A stretch of DNA of 6,188 nt from the NCBI GenBank assembly GCA_903939355.1, contig CAJAHC010000250.1, forward strand, positions 1-6,188. The letters run 5' to 3'. The notes beneath the pieces were generated by a model. It was given only the letters and a program-made list of their open reading frames with translations, made no database searches and was not told the origin of the DNA. The position numbers and the translations under genes were made by a program. The stretch is from an uncultured Methylococcaceae bacterium (GTDB lineage Bacteria; Pseudomonadota; Gammaproteobacteria; Methylococcales; Methylomonadaceae). Below, in pieces: positions 1 through 5,020 of the stretch (within the stretch, counting starts at the first letter, position 1; the number at the start of each line of letters is the position of its first letter).

Positions 1-203
1 AACACAGCCAACATAAACTCGGAATTGCTGATGTCATAATCGGTTTTATCGCTTTTATCGGTTTTAATTTCTTCTACTAGAGAATGTGGCAGAGAATCTT
101 CTATTAATTCAGTATTACTTAAGCTTATTAATGAGTTACAATGGTCATGGAATAGTTCAATGCTGCCCACATTAGCCTTGTGGGTAGTGCCTAATCTGTC
201 CAT
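1..203 (-). CDS. Partial unrecognised ORF downstream of alpA, runs off the left edge
   Basis: An open frame starts at ATG 203-201 and runs without a stop to the window edge (67 full codons seen), so only the N-terminus is visible. It starts 2 nt after the alpA stop and has a plausible ribosome binding site (AGGGTGG, 7 nt upstream) inside the end of alpA, which suggests translational coupling in one operon. The visible protein begins MDRLGTTHKANVGSIELF and is hydrophilic and acidic, with a Lys/Asp-rich stretch (DKSDKTDYD) near residues 51-59. There is no signal peptide or membrane segment. I do not recognise the family. In P4-like elements the gene after alpA is often a primase/helicase-type replication protein. 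That is only a guess from position; nothing in these residues proves it. Confidence 0.6.
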   Translation of the reverse strand, partial: MDRLGTTHKANVGSIELFHDHCNSLISLSNTELIEDSLPHSLVEEIKTDKSDKTDYDISNSEFMLAV

Positions 204-205
204 AA

Positions 206-403
206 TTAAGCCACCCTTGATGCTACAATTCTGCCAGCAATCCATTCGTCTATTTCTGACTGAAGAAAGCCCATAGTACGAGGTGATAATTTTATTTGTT
301 GCGGGAACTCGCCACGGGAAACAAGGCTGTATATAGTGCTAAGGCTTAAGCCTGTTTTTTGTATAGTACGGGGTAAGCGGATGATAGTATTTGAATTTAA
401 CAT
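206..403 (-). CDS. alpA: AlpA-family small DNA-binding regulator
   Basis: This 65-residue protein resembles AlpA of prophage CP4-57 and the small regulators of P4-like elements. Such proteins carry a MerR/excisionase-like winged helix-turn-helix and activate or repress element genes, often controlling excision. Visible hallmarks are an N-terminal IIRLPRTIQKTGLSLSTIY stretch (helix-turn-helix, about residues 7-31), then the GEFPQQIKLSPRTMGF wing (31-46) and the closing EIDEWIAGR helix (50-58). Length matches the family (about 65-75 aa). The ATG at 403 has an AGGGA ribosome binding site 9 nt upstream (413-417). The gene follows a structured leader and an apparent antisense RNA gene, and lies 2 nt ahead of the next ORF. 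It probably acts on the int promoter or on its own operon, but the target is inferred. Family assignment is confident. Confidence 0.88.
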   Translation of the reverse strand: MLNSNTIIRLPRTIQKTGLSLSTIYSLVSRGEFPQQIKLSPRTMGFLQSEIDEWIAGRIVASRVA

Positions 404-440
404 TGTTAGAAGTCCCTAAAACGGTGAGAATCTAACCTGC
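404..440 (-). promoter_or_regulatory. alpA leader: antisense-RNA target and ribosome binding site
   Basis: Read on the minus strand, the leader contains GCAGGTT (440-434), exactly complementary to AACCTGC (469-463) in the upstream RNA terminator hairpin. It also holds the alpA ribosome binding site AGGGA (417-413). Within the leader GTTAGA (436-431) can pair with TCTAAC (410-405), placing the ribosome binding site in a 20-nt loop. The two pairings share bases 434-436, so they are mutually exclusive. This is the arrangement expected for control of alpA expression by base pairing, as in the P1/P7 c4 and P4 cI immunity systems. The complementarity is seen directly; the regulation is inferred. 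Confidence 0.5.
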
Positions 441-447
441 CACACAT

Positions 448-486
448 AAAAAAAGGACGGAAGCAGGTTGTGACCTGTCGCCATCC
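448..486 (-). terminator. Intrinsic terminator hairpin at the 3' end of the antisense RNA
   Basis: On the minus strand GGATGG (486-481) pairs with CCGTCC (460-455), including one G-U pair. After a 3x3 internal loop CAGGT (477-473) pairs with ACCTG (468-464) around a CACA loop. Seven U (454-448) follow directly. It would end transcripts starting upstream and so separate the short RNA from the alpA operon. Some read-through is needed if alpA has no promoter of its own, since no clear one is visible between the terminator and alpA. Confidence 0.65.
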
Positions 487-540
487 TCTTATCCTGTATC
501 ATTGCTTCAACGACAATGTCCTGAAGGGCTCCGATTATGC
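448..540 (-). ncRNA. Probable C4 / P4-CI-like antisense RNA
   Basis: This non-coding stretch reads as a compact structured RNA on the minus strand. Three hairpins can be drawn. The first is GCCC/GGAC with a TTCA loop (529-518, one mismatch). The second is CATTG/CAATG with a 9-nt loop (518-500), sharing base 518 with the first. The third is GGATGG/CCGTCC enclosing CAGGT-CACA-ACCTG (486-455), followed by seven U. The last hairpin carries AACCTGC, complementary to GCAGGTT just downstream, ahead of alpA. In phages P1, P7 and P4 a short RNA of this kind (c4 or CI RNA) is made from the leader of its own target operon, pairs with short complementary sequences and shuts the operon off. The 5' end is not defined; 540 is an estimate. 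Structure, U-run, position and target support the call, but I could not run a covariance search (Rfam C4). Confidence 0.6.
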
Positions 541-543
541 TAA

Positions 544-571
544 CGAATACAAGATAATTTAGATTACTCAA
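544..571 (-). promoter_or_regulatory. Tentative promoter of the antisense RNA / alpA operon
   Basis: On the minus strand TTGAGT (571-566) is followed after 16 nt by TATTCG (549-544), upstream of the structured RNA. The -35 is fair and the -10 is poor (3 of 6 consensus bases). The surroundings are very AT-rich, so chance matches are likely. A promoter is expected in this area because int ends at 741, but this exact placement is uncertain. Confidence 0.25.
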
Positions 572-740
572 TAACTACACTACTACTTCTTTATTTTTAC
601 GCCTCCTTAATGAAGATCTAATAAAATAAATAGCATGCTTTTATTGGCTACTGTTTATGATTCTATATTATCTTTTTTAGTTTTACAATGTTTTTCCTAT
701 ATATAGATTAAAAAAATGAAAAATATACTATATATAGTAT
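572..740. other. AT-rich intergenic region between int and the antisense RNA
   Basis: No gene is supported here. The stretch is very AT-rich, typical of a promoter or protein-binding region. It holds a perfect 16-bp palindrome beside the int stop codon (725-740), a second TATATATAG run near 699-707, and on the minus strand a full Shine-Dalgarno-like AAGGAGG (608-602) with no start codon at a usable distance. No strong intrinsic terminator for int is seen: the palindrome followed by T-rich sequence on the minus strand could act only as a weak one. Confidence 0.5.
725..740. repeat. Perfect 16-bp palindrome ATACTATATATAGTAT
   Basis: The sequence is its own reverse complement over 16 bp and abuts the int stop codon (741-743). 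On the minus strand it is followed by ATTTTTCATTTTTTT, so as RNA it could form a weak AU hairpin before a U-rich run. Alternatively it could be the operator of a dimeric repressor of the element. Either role is inference; in such AT-rich DNA chance is also possible. Confidence 0.4.
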
Positions 741-1994
741 TTAGCTAATATTTTTAAACGCTATCACCTGAGCGCCATTTTTTAACCCATCTAAGTAATC
801 GCTCCAGCTTTGCATCATGCGCCGGCGCTCGTCTAAATATTGCGCCCTGTTATATGCTGCCCTCACCTGATCTCTGGGTGAATGAGCTAACTGTCTTTCG
901 ATAGCATCAGGACTCCAACCTTGCTCATTAAGTAGAGTTGATGCTGTTGTCCTAAATCCATGAGCCGTCATCGTGTCTGAATCGTAACCCAAGGACTTTA
1001 GAGCTGTTCTGATTGTATTGTCTGACATTGGCCTACCATCACCACGACTGGACGGAAACACATAATGACCTTTGCCTGTGAGTGGCTTTATTGCCTCCAG
1101 TATGGCTATGGCTTGGGCTGATAGCGGTACGATATGATGAAAGTCTGTTTTGGATATGTATGGCCGCCATTCTTTAGCCTCCAAATCAATATCAGACCAA
1201 AGTAATTGACGTATCTCTCCAGGTCTTTGAAAGAGTAACGTTGATATTCTAAACGCTGATTGCACAACAAAAGTACCTCGATAATTTCCAATATCTCTGA
1301 GCAGTTGCCCAACCATAGTAGGATCAATTATTGCCGCCCTATGTCTCACCTTTTGTGCTGGTATTTGTTTGGCTACTGGCTGTGAGGGATCATAATCTGT
1401 AAAATCATGGACAATTGCATAAGAAAATACAGAAATTATTTCAGCATGAAGTCGATGTGATGTTTCCAACTGCATCCTATCTATCAAAGGTTTTAACGTC
1501 GCCAATACATGCGAAGATTTTATTTCCTTAATAGGCAAATCCCCTAATAACGGAAACGCTAACCGTTCAAGTCTTGATGTTTTCTTAATCTGAGTAGTAA
1601 CCGATGTTAAATGTGCTATTGATGCTAACCATTGTCTCGTTAGGTCAGCAAAACTGTTTAGTATTGGCAAACCATCAGCAACACGGTCATTATTTGAAAG
1701 TGTAAACTGCTCTGCTTTTTTCTTTTCAATTCTGAGCGTCTTGGGGTCAATACCGTTCGCTATATTCTCATTTGCTTCTTCTGTTTTGCGTCTCGCTGCT
1801 TCGAGTGTGACATTTGGATAAATACCAAATGCCAGTTTATTTCTTTTTTTATTAAACGTGTAAACAAACCGCCAAGACTTAACTCCGGTTTTTGCAACAA
1901 ACAAAAACAGACCGCCACCATCATTAATCATGTAGTCGCTTTCTTTTGGTTTCGCTGCCTTGTAGACCTTGTCTTTATTGATATTTTTTGCCAT
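741..1994 (-). CDS. int: P4-type tyrosine recombinase (integrase) of a tRNA-integrated element
   Basis: This 417-residue integrase catalyses site-specific recombination between element attP and chromosomal attB. The N-terminal DUF4102-type arm-binding domain (about 1-90) has the diagnostic NDGGGLFLFV (24-33), SWRFVYTF (40-47) and FGIYPNVTLEAARRK (56-70). A core-binding SAM-like domain follows (about 115-215), then the catalytic domain (about 220-400). Expected active-site residues are all present: R257 (in FQRPGEIR), K282 (SKTD), H345 and R348 (HGFR), H371 (LAHSP) and the nucleophile Y381 (AAYNRAQYLDERR). Length is normal and the frame is intact, so the enzyme is probably active. The start ATG at 1994 has AGGA 6 nt upstream, lying inside a GGACAC repeat. 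The gene starts 163 bp from the 3' end of tRNA-Leu and points away from it, as usual for islands inserted in tRNA genes. Overlapping operator-like repeats suggest autoregulation. Confidence 0.96.
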   Translation of the reverse strand: MAKNINKDKVYKAAKPKESDYMINDGGGLFLFVAKTGVKSWRFVYTFNKKRNKLAFGIYPNVTLEAARRKTEEANENIANGIDPKTLRIEKKKAEQFTLSNNDRVADGLPILNSFADLTRQWLASIAHLTSVTTQIKKTSRLERLAFPLLGDLPIKEIKSSHVLATLKPLIDRMQLETSHRLHAEIISVFSYAIVHDFTDYDPSQPVAKQIPAQKVRHRAAIIDPTMVGQLLRDIGNYRGTFVVQSAFRISTLLFQRPGEIRQLLWSDIDLEAKEWRPYISKTDFHHIVPLSAQAIAILEAIKPLTGKGHYVFPSSRGDGRPMSDNTIRTALKSLGYDSDTMTAHGFRTTASTLLNEQGWSPDAIERQLAHSPRDQVRAAYNRAQYLDERRRMMQSWSDYLDGLKNGAQVIAFKNIS

Positions 1995-1997
1995 AGT

Positions 1998-2043
1998 GTG
2001 TCCTTTTTTTGGACACTATAACAAAGGACACGATAAAGGACAC
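1998..2043. repeat. GGACAC repeat cluster over the int promoter and ribosome binding site
   Basis: GGACAC occurs at 2011-2016, 2026-2031 and 2038-2043, with an inverted copy GTGTCC at 1998-2003. Two copies belong to a longer tandem unit, AAAGGACAC at 2023-2031 and 2035-2043, with a 12-bp period. The inverted copy and the 2011 copy form a palindrome with a 7-T spacer. The cluster covers the putative -35, spacer and -10 and the int ribosome binding site. Likely roles are arm-type integrase binding sites or a repressor operator for int (inference). Confidence 0.7.
2015..2043 (-). promoter_or_regulatory. Putative int promoter embedded in the repeats
   Basis: On the minus strand TATAGT (2020-2015) is a good -10. 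Exactly 17 nt upstream lies GTGTCC (2043-2038), a poor -35 that is itself a repeat copy. The start site would fall near 2008, giving a leader of only about 13 nt before the int ATG at 1994. Binding to the repeats would block polymerase directly, consistent with the known autorepression of P4-family integrases. Confidence 0.4.
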
Positions 2044-2090
2044 ACTTTTGGTTGAATATAGCTGTATTTGGTAACATTTCGCTGGACAAT

Positions 2091-2126
2091 AAAAAACCCG
2101 CTAAGCCATATAACTTGCGGGTTTTT
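2091..2126 (-). terminator. Intrinsic terminator after tRNA-Leu
   Basis: AAAAACCCGC (2092-2101) and GCGGGTTTTT (2117-2126) form a 10-bp stem around a 15-nt loop. On the minus strand it ends in GCGGGTTTTTTATTG. The A and T flanks make it potentially bidirectional. It lies between the tRNA and int, both on the same strand, so it would end the glmM-tpiA-secG-leuU transcript and keep it from reading into int. Confidence 0.8.
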
Positions 2127-2157
2127 GTACTTCTTTGGCTCTCTTAAAACCTTTAAA

Positions 2158-2181
2158 TGGTACCGGCGGCCGGATTTGAAC
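2158..2181 (-). other. Probable attachment site at the tRNA-Leu 3' end
   Basis: P4-type integrases commonly recombine within the 3' part of a tRNA gene (T-arm to CCA), and the element restores the tRNA sequence. Integrase type, orientation and distance point to this segment, which covers the T-arm and acceptor 3' strand. Only one copy is in the window, so the core length cannot be read; the interval given is nominal. Confidence 0.5.
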
Positions 2182-2242
2182 CGGCATGACTTTCGTCACC
2201 ACCCCCTCAAGATGGCGTGTCTACCAATTTCACCACGTCGGC
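2158..2242 (-). tRNA. leuU: tRNA-Leu, anticodon GAG
   Basis: An 85-nt class II tRNA on the minus strand folds as expected. It has a 7-bp acceptor stem (2242-2236 with 2168-2162), a D-arm with GG, and a 5-bp anticodon stem CCATC/GGTGG around TTGAGGG (anticodon GAG, reading CUC/CUU). A leucine-type variable arm TGAC-GAAA-GTCA follows, then the T-arm GCCGG-TTCAAAT-CCGGC, discriminator A and encoded CCA (2160-2158). The G1-U72 end matches E. coli leuU, and the position after secG is also as in E. coli, hence the symbol. One oddity is an A5:C68 mismatch in the acceptor stem, which may result from element integration at the 3' half. It is probably processed from the glmM-tpiA-secG transcript. Confidence 0.95.
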
Positions 2243-2291
2243 TTAACTTTATTATTTCTTAGCTACCGGTTACAAAGGAAGCTGTATTTCG

Positions 2292-2738
2292 CTATTTTAC
2301 AGTCTTCATTGCTTCAGCTTTAGGTACTTGAGTATCTTTTATCTCAGTTCCTTTTACTGACTCAACTGTCTTTACTTGAGGTATATCTTCAGCCTTAATA
2401 GCTGGTATTCCAGCAGCTGAATCAACGCCCGTTTGACCCTCTAATTGAGGAGCACCAGATGTCTCTTCTTTAACATCAGATGAACTCATTAGATCATAAG
2501 CGACACCTTTGTGACCGTTTATAATCGCAAGCCCCAAACTGGTTATAAAAAATAACGTGGCTAAAATAGCTGTGGCTCTTGACAAAAAAGAGGCTGCGCC
2601 TTGTGCTCCAAAAACAGAACCCGCAGAGCCAGTTCCAAAAGCTGCGCCTGCATCTGCCCCTTTACCTTGCTGCATTAATATTAAACCAATAATACCTAAA
2701 CCCAGCAACACATGAATAACAATAATTACCTGATACAT
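2292..2738 (-). CDS. secG: Protein-export membrane protein SecG
   Basis: SecG is the small third subunit of the SecYEG translocon in the inner membrane and assists SecA-driven export. The 148 residues show a first membrane helix (about 2-22), the conserved cytoplasmic loop starting LMQQGKGADAGAAFG (21-35) and running through Gly/Ala/Ser-rich sequence to FLSRAT (51-56), and a second helix (about 55-74). The remaining half (about 75-148) is a charged, low-complexity tail rich in Lys, Glu, Val and Pro, probably disordered. This makes it longer than E. coli SecG (110 aa), although variable tails are common in the family. The gene starts 16 nt after tpiA, with no strong ribosome binding site, suggesting coupling, and tRNA-Leu follows 49 nt downstream. 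Confidence 0.95.
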   Translation of the reverse strand: MYQVIIVIHVLLGLGIIGLILMQQGKGADAGAAFGTGSAGSVFGAQGAASFLSRATAILATLFFITSLGLAIINGHKGVAYDLMSSSDVKEETSGAPQLEGQTGVDSAAGIPAIKAEDIPQVKTVESVKGTEIKDTQVPKAEAMKTVK

Positions 2739-2754
2739 GAAAGTCTAAACTGTT

Positions 2755-3501
2755 CTAAATCGAGTGAAAAATCTTTAAAAAGGATTCCGCATCCAACGAA
2801 GCCCCACCTATTAAGCCGCCATCTATATCCGGCATAGCAAACAAGCCTTTTGCATTATCCGGCTTTGCACTTCCACCGTATAATATTTGTATTTTATCTG
2901 CAATAACTTGATCTTTAGCTGCCATGTATTGGCGAATGTAGTAATGAACTTCCTGAGCTTGCTCATCACTTGCTGTTTTTCCAGTGCCTATCGCCCAAAC
3001 GGGTTCATATGCAATAACTGCTGAATTAAACGCAGCAACACCCACTAAATTAATGACAGCATCAAGCTGATCATTAATCACTTCAAAAGTTTGATTCTGT
3101 TCGCGCTGCTCCAGCGTTTCACCTACACACAGAATTGGTATAATATTTTGCTGTTGTGCTTGACTAAAACGGGCAGCTACTGATTCATTGGTATCCCCGT
3201 AAAAAGTACGTCTTTCTGAGTGTCCGACGAGAGCATATTTGCAATTAAACTCTCTCAGCATCGTCGCAGAGATTTCCCCAGTAAAAGCACCTGTAGATTT
3301 ATCTGCAATATTTTGCGAGCCTAATGCTAGTGCGGTACCTTTAACTAATTCACTAACACAAGGTAAGTAAACATAGGGAACACAGATTGCAATATCTGCA
3401 TTATTTGAATCTAACCCAGCAATAATGCCTTTTGCAAGTAATTCAGAACTTGCAAGGGTTCCATTCATTTTCCAATTTCCGACTACCAGAGACCGACGCA
3501 T
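2755..3501 (-). CDS. tpiA: Triosephosphate isomerase
   Basis: TpiA interconverts dihydroxyacetone phosphate and glyceraldehyde 3-phosphate in cytoplasmic glycolysis and gluconeogenesis. From ATG 3501 it is 248 residues, normal for the family. Catalytic residues are visible: N9 and K11 in VGNWKMNG, H94 in ALVGHSERR, and E166 in IAYEPVWAIGTGKTA, which also includes the phosphate-gripping loop 6. The phosphate-binding LYGGS (208-212) and GGASL (232-236) motifs follow. An in-frame ATG at 3516 would add five residues (MGVRL). I prefer 3501 because MRRSLVVGNWKMNG matches the usual family N-terminus and GGGAG lies 8 nt upstream, whereas 3516 has no ribosome binding site. It lies 57 nt after glmM and 16 nt before secG, probably co-transcribed. 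Confidence 0.97.
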   Translation of the reverse strand: MRRSLVVGNWKMNGTLASSELLAKGIIAGLDSNNADIAICVPYVYLPCVSELVKGTALALGSQNIADKSTGAFTGEISATMLREFNCKYALVGHSERRTFYGDTNESVAARFSQAQQQNIIPILCVGETLEQREQNQTFEVINDQLDAVINLVGVAAFNSAVIAYEPVWAIGTGKTASDEQAQEVHYYIRQYMAAKDQVIADKIQILYGGSAKPDNAKGLFAMPDIDGGLIGGASLDAESFLKIFHSI

Positions 3502-3558
3502 TAACCTAACTCCCACATAGAACCAAACTGTACATCATATAGCCAAATAACCACTAAT

Positions 3559-4899
3559 TCAAGCACCTATTACTTTCTTCACATCTTCAGCCAATTGCCG
3601 AGCGCAATTATTAACCAAATCTGCATCTTCTCCTTCAACCATAACACGGATTAATGGCTCTGTTCCTGAAGCTCTCAGCAATACCCTTCCTTTATTACCT
3701 AGTTTTTCTTCCACTGCATGCACTGACTTTTGAATAGTTTCATTGCCATCTAGGTTGACTGTTTTAATTGTTTTAATATTAATCAAAACTTGAGGATATT
3801 TTTGCATTCCTGACTTTAATTCATGGAGAGTTCTTCCGCTATCATGCATTTCAGCCATTACTTGTAAAGCTGCAATGATACCGTCACCAGTTGTAGTTCT
3901 ATCTAGGCAAATAATATGACCTGAATTTTCCCCTCCTAATATACCTTTATGATCATTCATCATTTCCATGACATAGCGATCACCTACTTTTGCTCTCAAT
4001 AGGGTAAGACCTAACTCTTTAAGGCCATGCTCCATGCCCAGGTTAGTCATTAACGTACCAACTACTGGTCCCGACATCTGTTCTGCATCTAATCTGGATT
4101 TTGCAATAATATAAATAAGCTCATCGCCATCAACAATTTCACCTTTATGGTCAACCATAACAAGTCGATCACCATCACCATCCAGTGCTATTCCAAAATC
4201 TGCCTTATTTGCCAGTACTGCTGCAACCAATTTCTCTGGCTTAGTTGCGCCACATTCATCATTAATATTGAGTCCATTTGGCTCAGCCCCAATTACAATG
4301 ACTTCAGCGCCTACTTCACTAAACACATGAGGGGCAATGTGATAGGTCGCTCCATGAGCACAATCAACGACTATTTTCATGCCGCTAAATTCAAATCGTG
4401 TCGGAATACTAGCCTTGCAAAATTCAATATATCGGCCTGATGCATCAACCAAGCGCTTTGCCTTACCCAATTTAGAAGACTCAACTGTAGTCATTGGGGA
4501 ATCAATATAATGTTCAATCTTACGTTCTATATCATCTGGTAACTTGGCACCCTGCACGGAAAAAAACTTTATCCCATTATCATAATAAGGGTTATGAGAT
4601 GCGCTTATAACAATACCCGCTTTTGCCCGTAATGTTCTTGTTAAATAAGCGACACCTGGCGTAGGCATAGGGCCAAGTAAGCGAGTATCTACCCCAGCTG
4701 CTGAGAGCCCCGCTTCTAAAGCTGATTCGAACATGTAGCCCGAAATGCGTGTATCTTTACCCACCAACACAAAACCATGTCCTTCATTAGCAAACACCTT
4801 ACCGGCTGCCCATCCTAATTTTAATAAGAAATCTGCCGTTATTGGTGGCTCACCTACTTTGCCTCTAATTCCATCTGTTCCAAAATATTTTCTTGCCAT
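3559..4899 (-). CDS. glmM: Phosphoglucosamine mutase
   Basis: GlmM converts glucosamine 6-phosphate to glucosamine 1-phosphate, the step before GlmU in UDP-GlcNAc synthesis for peptidoglycan and lipopolysaccharide. The 446 residues from ATG 4899 match E. coli GlmM (445). Motifs in order are [11 protein letters not shown] (3-13), the phosphoserine loop ISASHNP (98-104, phosphorylated Ser101), Mg-binding DGDGDR (240-245), sugar-binding GGENSGH (322-328) and the phosphate-binding [12 protein letters not shown] (409-420). Upstream in-frame ATGs at 4917 and 4914 add only MMRTVS, which is not a family feature and has no ribosome binding site; the 4899 site has only a weak GATGAG upstream. glmM heads the group glmM-tpiA-secG-leuU and is separated from ftsH by a terminator, so it probably has its own promoter. 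folP, its usual upstream partner, is missing. Confidence 0.97.
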   Translation of the reverse strand: MARKYFGTDGIRGKVGEPPITADFLLKLGWAAGKVFANEGHGFVLVGKDTRISGYMFESALEAGLSAAGVDTRLLGPMPTPGVAYLTRTLRAKAGIVISASHNPYYDNGIKFFSVQGAKLPDDIERKIEHYIDSPMTTVESSKLGKAKRLVDASGRYIEFCKASIPTRFEFSGMKIVVDCAHGATYHIAPHVFSEVGAEVIVIGAEPNGLNINDECGATKPEKLVAAVLANKADFGIALDGDGDRLVMVDHKGEIVDGDELIYIIAKSRLDAEQMSGPVVGTLMTNLGMEHGLKELGLTLLRAKVGDRYVMEMMNDHKGILGGENSGHIICLDRTTTGDGIIAALQVMAEMHDSGRTLHELKSGMQKYPQVLINIKTIKTVNLDGNETIQKSVHAVEEKLGNKGRVLLRASGTEPLIRVMVEGEDADLVNNCARQLAEDVKKVIGA

Positions 4900-4921
4900 A
4901 CTTACAGTTCTCATCATCCAG

Positions 4922-4970
4922 ATAATACAAAAACATGCTTTGCAATATATTATGTTGTTAGACTTTACAA
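4922..4970 (-). promoter_or_regulatory. Region likely to hold the glmM operon promoter
   Basis: The gap between the ftsH terminator and glmM is AT-rich. On the minus strand TTGTAA (4970-4965) precedes TATATT (4949-4944) with a short 15-nt spacer, and another -10-like TATTAT lies at 4927-4922 without a convincing -35. A promoter is expected because a strong terminator precedes glmM; the exact elements are uncertain. Confidence 0.25.
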
Positions 4971-5000
4971 AAAAAAGGAGAGGCGTTTTGCCTCTCCTTT
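4969..5000 (-). terminator. Strong intrinsic terminator after ftsH
   Basis: AAAGGAGAGGC and GCCTCTCCTTT (4974-4984 and 4990-5000) form a perfect 11-bp stem with a 5-nt loop. On the minus strand it continues into a run of eight T (4976-4969). It lies 20 nt after the ftsH stop and should end ftsH transcription before glmM. Confidence 0.9.
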
Positions 5001-5020
5001 AAAATCTACCGATACAATTC

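Larger units (their letters stand above)
1..2160 (-). mobile_element. One end of a P4-like integrated element (satellite or genomic island)
   Basis: From the tRNA-Leu 3' end leftwards lie an intact P4-type integrase, a C4-like RNA region, an AlpA regulator and a further co-oriented gene. This is the recombination and immunity module of P4-like satellites and islands. The boundary is set at the CCA end of the tRNA (2158-2160), the usual attachment position for these enzymes; the true crossover could be several bases inside the tRNA. The far end and the second att copy are outside the window, so size and cargo are unknown. Confidence 0.8.

Noticed and set aside
30..66. Short direct repeat of TTTTATCG as a possible repeat array
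   Set aside because: It is explained by the repeated Asp-Lys codons of the partial ORF; only two or three copies exist, with no spacers as in CRISPR.
1106..1327. Minus-strand ORF inside int
   Set aside because: It lies in another frame within the well-supported integrase catalytic domain and has no recognisable family.
2068..2262. Plus-strand 64-codon ORF encoding a peptide with RRPDLNRHDFRHHPLKMACL
   Set aside because: It reads antisense through tRNA-Leu and the terminator; this is a familiar false protein produced by antisense translation of a tRNA.
3502..3516. Upstream ATG 3516 for tpiA
   Set aside because: It adds five non-conserved residues and lacks a ribosome binding site; ATG 3501 fits the family and has GGGAG.
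4147..4440. Plus-strand 97-codon ORF
   Set aside because: It is antisense to the conserved Mg-binding part of glmM, with Cys/Ile-rich low-quality composition.
4745..5002. Plus-strand 85-codon ORF over the glmM start and ftsH terminator
   Set aside because: It is antisense to the conserved glmM N-terminus and runs through a terminator stem.
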